64,000 bases of DNA from Chrysophaeum taylorii. Taxonomy: Eukaryota > Sar > Pelagophyceae > Pelagomonadales > Pelagomonadaceae. The translations under genes and the position numbers were made by a program. This document shows, one piece after another, positions 21,522-31,786 of the stretch. The first letter of the stretch is position 1. Each line of letters starts with the position of its first letter. The notes beneath the pieces were generated by a model. It was not told the origin of the DNA. It was given only the letters and a program-made list of their open reading frames with translations, and made no database searches. The stretch is from positions 186,001-250,000 of the forward strand of contig JAQMWT010000664.1 in assembly GCA_029834535.1 (NCBI GenBank), written 5' to 3'.

Positions 21522-22906
21522 CTAGTGGTCCTTGACCCAGGAGAGGTCGAGTTTGAGGTCGAGGTCGGTTTGAATTTGGTTTAGCTTGGTCTCGAGGAGT
21601 ACCTTGTCTTTGGAGGAGGAGTGTTGGAAGGAGGCGTGGGAGGCGAAGAGCTCGAGCAAGAACCAGTTGCCCGGGACGGTGTCGGTGTTGAGCTCGTCGA
21701 TGTTGTAGCCCAAGGAAGTAAATATTTGAGTGATTTCGAATACGATGCCCGGTCTGTCTTTGCCCGTCAGTCTCAGCCGGGCTACGGGTTTGTCCTTCCG
21801 CACCCCAACTTCCCGCGCTCGGACCTCTAATTTGTCGAGGGGATGAAAGTCCATGATGTCCGATTTGAGAGAGGTTCCCTTCGGTGCCGTGACGTGCATA
21901 ACTATCGTAAAATCGTCTTCGATCCGCATCATTTTGGATTCGGCTATGCTCCCCCCTCCCTCGTAAATTCGGTGCGCGAGCTTGTTGACCAGACCGACGC
22001 GGTCCGCGCCCGACGCCGTGACGACAAAGTGAGTTTCCGCACTCGTGTTCCGACGCGCCAAACCTTTCCGGAACAACTCCATCGTCCGCGCCGAGACGTG
22101 AGCTCCGAGAATCGGGTCCTCGACCTCGCCCTCTTCCAACAGAATATCCGAATGGACCGCGACCCCTTGCTCGACGTCGTGCGTCTTTCCCCTCATCGTG
22201 CTCAATATCATCGTCCACAACAAAGACGTCGACGCGACGACTGGAATTCGGAGCCACATCGGAGAAAACGCGAAATTCAAAATCGTCGCGGGAACCCAAA
22301 CCTGCCACAGAGCTTGGAGATCAGCCCAGAAGTTTTCTTTCCACTTCGAAAGAGCGAGCTCGACGTTGCCGCGCGTCACCAATTCTTTCGTCGCGTAAAA
22401 CGCCGGAAAGTAAGCGAACGGATGGTGCACGCACTGGTCGAGGAACACCTGAGAGCGAGGCGGTCGTGGCGGCGAGAGAAGCACGAGATGCACTCGGGTG
22501 CGCAGCACCACGGTACAGTCAGGCGCCCAGCACCACGACACCAGAGCAGCATGATGCTGTCACAGGCGGCGCCCAGCAGCGCGACAAAGACAGCGCGTCG
22601 TACCTGGGCTGCGAGGGTGGCGAGGCCCTTCGGATCGGCCAGCTTGTCGCGGAGGGGCTTGGCCGCGAAGGCCGCTGCCCCAGGAAATAATCGGCCAAAT
22701 ACCGGAACATAGAGCGTGTACTGGACTATCCCAAGGTACCCAAACCCAAACGCCGCAAACGAAGCATTCCGTCGCCAGTCGATCTCCTCGCGCCGCTCGA
22801 CCCCGACCTGGACGATCAGGTCCGACACCGACGTCTTGACGCAGGAGAACCCGACCCCAAATGCGAAGGGCTTCGAACGCGCGAGCCGCAGGACGGCGGC
22901 CGCCAT
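21522..22906 (-). CDS. Mpv17/PMP22-type membrane protein fused to two ACT domains
   Basis: The gene has two exons: 22906-22604 (101 codons from ATG) and 22448-21522 (ending TAG). The 155-bp intron 22603-22449 starts GTACGACG, ends CTCTCAG and is phase 0; retaining it would shift the frame. The predicted protein has 409 aa. Residues about 10-185 match Mpv17/PMP22: KTSVSDLIVQ and the hydrophobic YLGIVQYTLYVPVF stretch in exon 1, then FLDQCVHHPFAYFPAFY, the SKWKENFWADLQALWQVWVP signature and NFAFSPMWLRIPV in exon 2. Residues about 239-290 and 321-372 are ACT domains with GADRVGLVNKL and GKDRPGIVFEI. Mpv17 relatives sit in mitochondrial, peroxisomal or plastid membranes; ACT domains bind amino acids or other small ligands. 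A ligand-sensing membrane protein is inference. Both halves look intact. Confidence 0.85.
22449..22603 (-). other. Intron of the Mpv17-ACT gene
   Basis: The 155-bp interval begins GTACG and ends CTCTCAG on the minus strand. Removing it restores the Mpv17 alignment (…ATLAAQ joined to VFLDQ…). It is GC-rich with no obvious branch point. It is the only intron I can define with confidence. Confidence 0.85.
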
Positions 22907-23013
22907 ATATCTTCTTTTTTTACAAGTCAGTCAGTCAGTCAGTCACACCGGCTTTTGTTTGACCCTTACCCTACGTTTCCGAAAATGGCTCGAGTTCTTT
23001 AATAGTATTACAA
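22907..23013 (-). promoter_or_regulatory. Short 5' flank of the Mpv17-ACT gene
   Basis: Only 107 bp separate the ATG from the terminus of a Helitron fragment at 23014. It holds a T8 run and a (CAGT)n patch at about 22927-22946. No TATA box is evident. The promoter is either very compact or lies within transposon sequence. Confidence 0.3.
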
Positions 23014-23345
23014 CAAGTGCAGGCCAGTAAGTTCACCTAGTCCCTATCTCTAACCCTAGTAAGTTCAGGTCTGGTCCCAGTAAGTTCACCTGGTCAGTTA
23101 GTTCACTTAGTCCCAATCTCTATCCCGGCGTAAACCCACTCGTGCTCACGCCCACTCACCCCACTCTCCTTTGAGCTCGTCGCTCTCACCTCCGCTAATC
23201 TAAGCAGCTTTGATCCGCACGCGCCGCCAACCTTTGAGTTTGAGTTGTCAAAAAACTCCAGTAAGCTCACCTGGTCTCAGTAAGTTCACCTGGTCACCTT
23301 CACCTAGTCCCAATCTCTAACCCAGTAAGTTCACCTGGTCCCAGC
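23014..23345. repeat. Helitron-associated GTTCACCTGGTCCC array
   Basis: Irregular tandem copies of GTAAGTTCACCTGGTCCCA, with interspersed unique pieces, make up the terminal 330 bp of Helitron copy 1. The inverted counterpart is 54476-54780. Confidence 0.85.
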
Positions 23346-23382
23346 AAGTTCACCTACAGTGCGTGTAGACGCCGGAGGGGGC

Positions 23383-24083
23383 TTATCGGTATTGCGCAGC
23401 ACGGGTAGGGTGGAGTCGTCGACTCAGAAGAGGATATTCTCGGGGTTGCCGATCGACAGAGAGCCACGTAGAGCTGGACGTGGCAGAAGACGGGCTTCGC
23501 CAAGAGGACGCCGACCTCGCGGGGCGTCTGGCCCTGGCTCTTGGTGATCGTTTGGCGTCGGCGGGCCTTACGGGATAGTATATCCTCGGGGATGCCGATC
23601 GACAGAGAGCCACGTAGAGCTGGACGTGGCAGAAGACGGGCTTGGCCAAGAGGACGCCGACCTCGCGGGGCGCCTGGCCCTGGCTCTTGGTGATCGTTTG
23701 GCGTCGGCGGGCCTTAAGGGATACAGGTTGGAGGAGCCTCGGTGACAACGACACAATCAATCATGTATCTGGTACCGTTGCAGTGGCCGTGCGACGGGTC
23801 GAGGTTGCGAAGATTTTAAGCTCGCGATCAAAGTCAGCATGCCGTTGGTTGTCAGGGAGTTCAAAACTCGACTCTTGAGAGCGAGGCGTCGTCTTCCGAC
23901 CCAACCTAGTCGGCCGAAAAGAACTCCGACGCCTCGTCTCCGGGAAAGAAAGGCCGAGGTCATGCGCACGTTGTCAGCATCGACAACATCGTTTCGACGG
24001 GGCGAGAGAATGGCGCGCTGAAAGAGCCGCCGCGGGTCGTGGAAATAGTCTGCGAGGTCGCCGTAGACGGCTTGGAGGCTCAC
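23383..24083 (-). pseudogene. PIF1-like Helitron helicase C-terminus
   Basis: Minus-strand frames read YGDLADYFHDPRRLFQRAIL followed by SPRRNDVVDADN, the PIF1 block 'xxRAILxPxNxxVxxxN'. They then read LTLIASLK, and finally TITKSQGQAPREVGVLL...VFCHVQLYVALCRS, the PIF1 motif ending in GQLYVALSR. Indels and stops separate the blocks. A 146-bp tandem duplication (starting points 23448 and 23594) repeats the last motif; copy 2 lacks it. Confidence 0.75.
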
Positions 24084-24139
24084 TGTCTGGCTCTCGCGCC
24101 TACCTGATCCTTACTCTCGCGCCTACATGATCCTTACCC

Positions 24140-26560
24140 TAAATCGAGGGACAGCCCTCATACCCCACAAACCCACCCACATCCTTCATGCTCCCCACAC
24201 ACACCTCCCTCTTAGGAGTCGACATTTAAAGACAGACAGACAGTTCAAGCAATTGCGGCCGGCATCCTGGGTGGCCCTCCACGGCCCCACCGGCCTCGAT
24301 CGCGCCCCCTTCGACTCTCAAGAAGGCGGCCAGCAAGGCGACCCCACCTATCCACCGGCGTACTGTCTGGCGACGCATGACGCCGCTCAGGCCCTTGACA
24401 CCCGCTTACGTTCATGTGCCGGCTACGCCCGATTTGGCATGGACGACGGCGTCATCTCTGGTTCCCCTCGTGAGGTTGTCGACGCCCTCCTGCAGTACGC
24501 CCGCGACATCCAAGCTAGCGGCGAGGAGCTCCGCCTCGACAAGTGCGAGGCGTTCTGTCCGGCACTTGGCATGGGGCTTCTCGACCACCCCGATGTTCAC
24601 GACCACGTCCAAGTTGCGCCTGACGGCATGCGTACTCTTGCTGGTATCCCCGTTGTCGCCGACGGCCTCGTAATCTACGGTGTGCCCATCGGCTCCCCCG
24701 GCCACGCCGGAGATGCCTATGTCGAAGCTACCTTGCAACGCGAGGTTGACGCTCAGGTGAGCTACATGAGCCGTATTCGCACTTGCTCCAGAACGTCTCC
24801 CTCCACTGCATGTACTCGTTGGGCCGCTACTGCATCGCCCCGCGCATGGACTACATCGCGCAACACTGCTACCCCACCAATGCCTTGAGCGCGCTCCGCC
24901 GCTTCGACGTTGCCGCCCTCAGCTTCGTCGCCACAGCACTTGGCGCAGATCCGCGTCAGGTTTTTGACTCCAACGGCATCGTCCTCCAACGCCTCCGTCT
25001 TCCTGCTCGAAGTGGGGGTGGCGGCATTCGCTCCTGCGCCGACCTCAGCCCCGCCGCCTTTGTTGGCACGGCGGCCCAGGCCCTCCCACACCTCGTCGAC
25101 CTTCGCGATCCTACGGGTGCCTTGGAGGTCCCTGGCTACCTCCCCGCCTCGCCTCGGTCCTGGGTGCCACTTCTTTTCGCACAGGTAACGAGTTGCACCG
25201 TTGGCACCACCTCCTCGCATCCGGTTGCCGCCTGGGGCGGGCACTCGAGACTGCGTGGGACGGACTTCGGGCTGATCTCCGTACCACGCTGGCTTCCCAC
25301 GGCGGCGCTGGTTCCGGCGACCCCGCCAACGTTCATCTCGTCGACGGTCCTCTCTCCCACGAATTCGTCTCCATGGGCGTCCTCGTCGACCCCACCATCT
25401 CGACACCCGTGCTCATACCCCAACTCCAGCGTGCTCTAACCTCCCAGCGCGAGACAGCTCGGGCCACTGCACTCCAGCGCCTTGCGGCCACCCTTCCCAT
25501 CACCGAAGCACTTCGAGTAGCGGCGTCCTCATGGGATCGCTTCGACCACGTTCATCAGCTCGTGGCCCAGCTCTGGCCTTCAAATCCCCAACCGCTGCTG
25601 GGCTGAGATGTGTGCCCAGTACTTTGGCTACCCCTCTCCAGCTTGTTTGGGCCTCGTGGGCACTCGCATTCTGGGCACTGACGTCGTTCTCGACGCTCAC
25701 GGCAAGGTGCTTCTCACGCAGGCCAACCTTGTCAACCGCGGAGGAGCGCGGACCACCTGGCATGACGGCCAGCTCGACTGCGTCCACGGCAGCGTCAAAG
25801 AGGCCGGCATCCCAGCCCTGTCCGAGGTTTTCGGCATCTTTGCTGACGTCGTCGCCCCTACCATTCGCACGCGCCTCTACGGCCGGTACCGAGGCAATCT
25901 CGCCCGACGTCAAGTCGTCCCAGACATCCTCACCACGCTCGACAACAAGGAGCAACTCTACGACATCAAAACCCTCGCTTGGGGTTCGTTGTACACCGCC
26001 CACGCCCTCCATCCCTCCCACCCGTCGCCTGTCGATCGGCGCGCAGCGCAAGTCCACTCGAATACCTCGCTCACGCCCGCGGCATCGACGCCATCATCCC
26101 CAGCCGGGTACAGCACCACCGCCTGGCTTCTTGGGCCCTGTCGAACAGCGGTACGTAGCTACGGCACCGTCGCCGGCCTCGTCTTTGGTGCCTTCGGTGA
26201 GGCCAGCGCGGCGTGCCACGCTCTCGCCCAAAACGCAGAGCGCATCGCGCGAACCTGGGTGACAAGCGGCTGCGCCAACTTCACAGAGGCAAAGGCGGCC
26301 CAAACTCGCCGCATCTACCGTGAGTGGGGATCGCCAACGCATTAGGCCGGGCTCGCTGTGCCCTCACCGCCCTCACCCATGTCGCCGCCTCGGGAACCCC
26401 GCCCAGGCCGCCCGATCCCAGCAGGACGTCGCCCTTCGTCGCACATACGTCCGGCGGCAGCATGCGTACGACCACGGGCGGGGCCCGTCCTCTCTTCGCC
26501 TGCCCCGCGCTCGGCGATGACCCCGACTAGGTCCCGCGTAATCTCCGTCCGTCAGGCACA
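24140..26560 (+). mobile_element. LINE (non-LTR retrotransposon), 5'-truncated
   Basis: A copy of the LINE's own 3' tail repeat (24150-24245) precedes the coding part, so the element sits head to tail with another tail. RT begins abruptly near 24250. The coding part runs to a stop at 26343 and the 3' part merges into a tail array from 26556. Frameshifts at about 24780 and 25600 break the ORF. The left side joins the Helitron fragment through a junction that is also present at 53.85 kb. Confidence 0.8.
24250..26345 (+). pseudogene. LINE reverse transcriptase with C-terminal nuclease-like domain
   Basis: Frame 1 to about 24780 has EGGQQGDPTY (RT motif 4), FGMDDGVISG in the place of the YADD box, and LRLDKCEAF (motif 6). 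Frame 3 then reads CMYSLGRYCIAPRMDYIAQHC and LRLPARSGGGGIRSCADLSPAAFVGT, typical of the LINE thumb region. From ATG 25608 the ORF has RRQVVPDILTTL...QLYDIKTLAWG and SYGTVAGLVFGAFGEASAACHAL. This resembles the restriction-like endonuclease-type C-terminus (PDI...DIK core) found in many protist LINEs. Roles are by family analogy. The GMDD at the catalytic box departs from the usual F/YADD. Confidence 0.75.
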
Positions 26561-26937
26561 TCCCTCCTACCCCACAAACCCACCCACATCCTTCATGCTC
26601 CCCACCCCCCCCCCCCCTCTTAGCAGTCGACATTTAAAGACAGACAGACAAACAAACAGACAGACAGACAAACGTCTGTCGATTATTAGTTAGGACAAAC
26701 AAACATACACACACCCCCCTCTTAGCAGTCGACATTTAAAGACAAACAAACAAACATCCTTCATGCTCCCCACACACACCCCCTCTTAGCAGTCGACATT
26801 TAAAGACAAACAAACAAACATCCCTCATACCCCACAAACCCACCCACATCCTTCATGCTCCCCACACACACCCCCCTCTTAGCAGTCGACATTGAAAGAC
26901 AAACAAACAAACTGTGTCCCGCGTACTTATCTCCGCC
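26556..26937 (+). repeat. LINE 3' tail tandem array
   Basis: Four or five imperfect units combine ACCCACATCCTTCATGCTCC, a C-rich run, CTTAGCAGTCGACATTTAAA and (GACAAACAAACA)n. The first unit has a C14-type homopolymer (26607-26620). The same unit occurs at 24150-24245 and 31888-32030, and inverted at 53628-53850. The array was the target of the copia-1 copy 3 insertion. Confidence 0.9.
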
Positions 26938-26942
26938 CGTCA

Positions 26943-27038
26943 TGTTACGAATGGTATGAGGCGTTAGACTAGCGATAAGAGAAAGACGTAAGGATACTGG
27001 ATACGTGGTGCAGGGGTAAGTGTCATAGCTCCCTCACA
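26943..27038 (-). repeat. copia-1 copy 3, 3' LTR (96 bp)
   Basis: The terminal direct repeat ends in ...GTTACGAATG complement at the outer edge. It is nearly identical to 31787-31882. At 96 bp it is very short for a copia LTR. The sense strand just before it holds two copies of a pyrimidine-rich unit (27039-27140) rather than a classical polypurine tract. Confidence 0.92.
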
Positions 27039-27136
27039 CAGGTGCTGGAAAAGAAGGAAAAGGAAAAAGGGGTAAGTGAGGTCCTCACACAGGTGCTGGA
27101 AAAACAAGGAAAAGGAAATAGGGGTAAGTGAGACGC

Positions 27137-29268
27137 TCACAGAGGAGAAGCTTTGAGGAAGACGTCACAGAGGCATTGTGGCAAGAAAGAAAAACAACAG
27201 AGATCAGGGCGAAGATCACGAAGTGAGGTAACGAGCACGAAGCCGGAGGAAGGAAGGAGCTTCCGTACGGCGGGTGAAAATATCGCTAAGGGTGTCAAGA
27301 CGGTAATGTGTTGGAGATTAATGATGTGGTTGCGATGATATTCGGCGGTGCTGTAAAAGCAAATGTCAAGATGGCGGGTGCGCCGTGTGAGACATTGGAG
27401 ACGGACTTGGGTGGCGGTGGTGCTATTATCGACATACATTGGGACGGTGTGACGAGGGAGATCAAAGTCATCAAAAAGTTTGAGAAGCCAAGAGAGCTCA
27501 GCAGGAGCGGCGTAAAGAGCGAGCAATTCAGCTTCAAAAGAAGAGCGAGCAAGTAAGTACTGCGAGCGGGAGCAGTAGGCTATCATAGAGCCAGCAAGGA
27601 GAAAACAAAAACCAGTTGTAGAGTGGCGGTCATCAGGGTCGTCGGCCCAGCTGGAGTCGGAATAACCAGAGAGACGAAGGGTAGAATCGCGACCAAGAAT
27701 AAGGGCAAGATCCTGAGAACCGTTGAGATAACGCAGAGTGTGGGATAAAGCGTGCCAGTGGGGTTTACCAGGATTGTGGGAAAAACGCGCACACTGATTG
27801 ACGGACCAAGTGATATCAGGGCGAGTCATGATGGAGATGAAGAGGACACAGCCAACAATACGGCGAAAAGGGATGCGTGCCATGAAAATGTGATCTGGAG
27901 AACCAGGAGTAGGACAATCAGCAGCAGAAAGATGAAGACCTTTGGGAGCGGGAGTGAGTTCGGGTTTACTGTTGATGAAGCGATGTTCGGTAAGGATTTC
28001 ACGGATAGCATGAGATTGGTCAAGAGTGAGGGTTCTCCGAGGGCGATCACGCGTAATGCGAAGACCAACGTAAGAGGTGAGATCAAGTTCATTGACGTCA
28101 GTGAAAGCGCGGAAACGGAGGAAAAAGGCTTGGTAATGGCCAATGCAATGACGAGGGTGCGCCACAAGAAGATCATCAACGACCAGAACGAGACGTAGAA
28201 GGACGGTAGAATTGAGCACGAGCTTGTAATGGCAAGTGTCACCAGATCCGCGGACGAAGCCACAGTCATTGACGAGAAAGCGTGCCAAATAAAGCCACCA
28301 ATTACGACAAGCTTGTTTGCAACCATACCAAGAGCGACGGAGCGTGTAAATGATTTTGAAACCATCGGTGGGTTGGCGAGGAGCATAACCTTCGTGTGGC
28401 CAGACATAGATGTCTTCGTCAATGAGAGCTTGGATAAAAGCGGAGTTGACATCCAACTTATGCAAATCCCAGTCATGAACAGCAACGCCAGACAGGGGCT
28501 TGTATAAAGCAGAGATGACATCTACAGGACGGCACGTGCCGTGGTAAGCAATGCCGTGAACCTGCGTGTAACCGCGGACAACGAGGCGAGCCTTGTACGA
28601 TTTGAAGCGGCCAGAGTCACACTTCTTGCGGAGGATCCACTTGAGGGTACAAATGTTGCCAGAAACATCATCATCATCGAAGGAAGGCGAATAACATCCC
28701 AGCAACCAAGCTGGCCAAGAGAGCTGTATTCTTTAGCGATGGCTTGCAACCAGCCAGGACGCTCAGGATTGGTCGGAGCTAAAGCTTCACGTAAATGGGC
28801 GGAAGTAATAGTAGTTTCGTCAAGGTAATACTGAGAATTTTCTTCGGAAGCAGAGTAATAAACGTGTGCATGGGGATCAACAAGGGTGTTAGCTAAACAA
28901 AGGGAAGGAAGACATAATGAACAAACGAAAGCTAACAGAAGAGACATACAAGAGTTAGGAGGAAACAGAAGCGACAGAGGAAACAGAATCAACATCGTGA
29001 CAGGATGAAACAGAATCGACATTGCGTTGTTGACAAACGCCAGTATGAAAGTTTGTTGGTTGTTGTAATGCGCTTTGGTCGACTTTGCGCGGTCGGCTCC
29101 GTTTGGCGCGACTTTGGTTTGCACTTTCTGTCGTTTTCTCTCTTTGGTGCGTCGGAGTTTATGAGCTCGTAGAATGGTCGCTTCACGTGATGGGGTGATC
29201 AGTCCCAGTGAAACCGGCGCATTCTCATCAAACAAGGGGCAAGGGGGCAACGGCGGACAAGGTGGCAA
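27137..29268 (-). pseudogene. copia-1 copy 3 reverse transcriptase / RNase H (one frameshift)
   Basis: The upstream ORF 29268-28522 ends with YLDETTITSAHLREALAPTNPERPGWLQAIAKEY (the linker before RT) and shifts frame at about 28690. ORF 28705-27137 (522 codons) then has LVVRGYTQ, LDVNSAF (84-90), YGCKQ (127-131), VVDD (175-178), GYSDSSWADD and SSFEAELLAL of RNase H, and TRRTRHLDI. All catalytic Asp/Glu residues of RT and RNase H are present. A hydrophobic stretch (about 29040-28900, rich in LILFPLSLLF and LLLAFVCSLC) precedes the RT linker. Confidence 0.85.
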
Positions 29269-29299
29269 CAGCGGAAGAACAGCGGGAGAACAGGTGACA

Positions 29300-30880
29300 A
29301 TCGGGCAACAGCAGGAACAGGTGACAATGGGGCAACAATAGACGAGAGCTTGGAAGCGTGATTCGAGAAAGTCAGAACAACGTTGAAGTTCCTTCGGTGG
29401 TTGACATTGCAGGAAATCGGGTAAGTGAAACTGTCAGCAAAATCGAGGTCTGAAGAACAATAGCGACAAAAGTGCCTGGGATGACGCGCGTTAGACGATT
29501 GTTGCCACTGAGGATCGTAGCGGGGCAAAGATAGCGGAAACACAGGCTGGTACATATGATGGCGGTGTACCAGACGTCTGATGAGAACGTTGCTTTTGGG
29601 CAGATATGTTGTATGGTGACCAGGTTATGACGATGGTCGGAGGCGACTGAAGCAAAAAAACAGGCGTCAACAGGGTTGATGCGAACGTTGGGTGTTTGGT
29701 TGTTGTGGCGCGAGCAAGTTGCCATGGGCACGACCGCGTCCTGTACGCGAAGATGGAAGACTTCGGACGCGCCAGCGGTGTAAGGAACGAACACAGGTAG
29801 ACCAGGCTGCTGTATGCCAGCCTGCTGTGACAGATAAGAAAGTGGCCCGTTTTCGCATTCGCAAGAACGAAGTTGCCATATGGGCCAACGTTGGAGGAGC
29901 AAGCGGCGAGCTTCGTTCGTCATACTCGAATAGGCTGCGGTAGAAGTTGGCGACAGTGGCAAAACAGTTGTGGCACATAAGAACGTTGCAGATAGCTTGC
30001 AGATAGCGTCGCAGTGGCACGTAAGAACATTGCAGATAGCGTCGCGGGTGCTGAGCACGGAATTCACGTCGATAGCAAAACCGAATTTTAAAGGTGAGAA
30101 AAGCGGCGAAAAAGTGCGTGAAGGAGAACCACAAATCACACAGCAAAGAAGCGTCTGTCCAGGATCCCGAAGATGAGCGATCCAACCACATAGGAAGCAC
30201 GAAAACTGCGCACGCGAAAATTGACAGGCACAGCTTAGTTGTGGCAGGTGAAATGCGCGATGGAACGTGATTCGCTGGTTTTACCAAAACCGACAAGCAC
30301 AACGAGGAGTGGATCAACGAATAGCTGAAAATGCACAACGGGGAGTGGAGCAACGAATAGGCGAAATACAGAACGAGGAGGGGGGCAGCGACGAGGTGAA
30401 AAGACAGAACGAGGAGAGGAGCAACGACGAGGTGAAAAGACAGAACGAGGAGTTGAGCAACGAATAGCGGAAAATACAGAACGAGGCGCCTGTGCAATGG
30501 GAGCTAAAAACAAAAACGAGGGGCTTCCGTGGGATGGGGTTGTGGATGTGCTTGCATCAGACATTCGGCGGTACACACGCTGACTTGGAATTATCTTGAT
30601 TGGCAGAAAGGCGCAAAGATGATAAGATAGAGAATCGGGAAGTGTATGTGAGACGGTGGGTGTGGCCGTTTAAGGCGGTGAAGGGGGGTGTAATAGGTGG
30701 TGGTATTAAGAAAAGCGGCGGAGTGGAACTAGAATCAGTCAAGGTGGGAGTAGGCATAGGAGCAGAAAAGGTAGTGTTAGTGGTGGTGGGTTTGGGTTGG
30801 TGTTGTTGGGTGTTTTTGGAGTCATTGGAAGTGTTGCGCTGTTGAGAAGAACGGCGATGGTGGGTAGGGCGTTGTCGTGG
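29300..30880 (-). other. copia-1 copy 3 middle region, integrase not recognised
   Basis: Between Gag and the RT linker, where protease and integrase should lie, ORFs 30139-29372 and 30497-29667 overlap and show no HHCC, DDE or FWxxAV motif that I can recognise. Copy 1 keeps an integrase trace in this position. The region may be a replaced or very diverged integrase segment. Confidence 0.4.
30285..30490. repeat. Tandem repeat of about 39 bp inside copia-1 copy 3
   Basis: Five or six imperfect units resemble GAACGAGGAGTGGAGCAACGA followed by ...TGAAAA. They translate on the sense strand to repeated hydrophobic Leu/Val/Phe/His blocks. No equivalent array is obvious in copies 1 or 2. Confidence 0.75.
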
Positions 30881-30885
30881 AATAG

Positions 30886-31675
30886 CTAGGAACTATGAAA
30901 CTTGCGGCAGTCCCCCTTAAAGTGATCCTTGCAGCCGCCAAAAGACCTCGGGTAATGCGTCGGAATCGAGTAGAGCCAGGTTGTTGGGAAAGGGGAGAGT
31001 CTAGGGTAGGTCAGTTGGAAGAGTCTGAAGTCGTGGCTGACGACGCGGCGGATAGCGCGGCGGAAGTGGTTGTGCATGCCATCGAAATTGGTTGTTGTTG
31101 AACTTCTCAAGGGTACAACCACATTCATCGGTACGAAACGCGAGACGATAAAACAAAGCCAGTAAGGCTTGAAGCACGATGCACGTAGTCAAATGCGAGG
31201 ACACACTCGAGGGTGCGTCGGATCAGGTACAATGCCGAGCAACTTGAACTCCGGTGATAGGTAAAATGCCGAGCAACTTGAACGCCGGTGATAGGTACAA
31301 TGCCGAGCAACTTGTATACTCCGATGATGAACTTGTTGAGGAAGTTCGCTACGCGATCCCCACGGCCCATGTAGACATCGGTAATGCGCTTGTAAAGTCG
31401 CGTGAAGTTCATGTCGCGGTTGTCATGTTGTTCGCGTGAAGTTCATGTCGCGGTTTTCATGGATATCAACGTTGTTGCTTGACGCGAAAGTCTTCTTCAG
31501 AGCAGCGAGATGCTGAGATGCTAGTCCAAGGATCGTTGGTCGAGATAATGTGATCGCCGGTAGAGATGATCATGTTCGCGAGACGACGTAGCCAGTGGTG
31601 GAAAAGATGTCGCGCACCGCTGAAGGCATCAAGTTTGTGCGAAAGCTTGCTAGCTTAAATTTCGATCGAGGACAT
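30886..31675 (-). pseudogene. copia-1 copy 3 Gag
   Basis: The Gag ATG is at 31675 (MSSIEI, as in copy 1), but a small insertion creates TAA at codon seven. The following frame reads KLDAFSGARHLFHHWLRRLA, matching copia Gag N-termini. RLYKRITDVYMGRGDRVANFLNKFIIG (31395-31315) and CKDHFKGDC near 30940 follow in other frames. Gag is inactivated by indels. Confidence 0.6.
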
Positions 31676-31774
31676 GATAGACGACAACGAACCGAACACG
31701 TAGCAATGAACTGAAGCCGAGGAGGAGTCGCCGTTATCCGTGAAGTCAAGCAGTCGTTCGACCGCGACGGACGA

Positions 31775-31786
31775 CACCTGCTACCA
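31775..31786 (-). promoter_or_regulatory. copia-1 primer-binding site
   Basis: The sense strand reads TGGTAGCAGGTG directly after the 5' LTR. The first nine bases are complementary to the 3' end (…CTGCTACCA) of eukaryotic initiator tRNA-Met, the usual Ty1/copia primer. Positions 10-12 match less well. Confidence 0.8.

Larger units (their letters stand above)
23014..24125 (-). mobile_element. Helitron 3' fragment, copy 1
   Basis: The minus strand carries the C-terminal part of a PIF1-like Helitron helicase (about 24083-23383), followed by an array of GTGAACTTACTGG-type repeats (23345-23014) ending in ...GGCCTGCACTTG. The same helicase end, array and terminal bases occur in opposite orientation at 53.85-54.78 kb, and similarity stops exactly at 23014 and 54780. 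The end differs from the canonical CTRR by one base, and I did not identify the Rep domain or the 5' TC end. The assignment rests on the helicase and the shared terminus. Confidence 0.7.
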
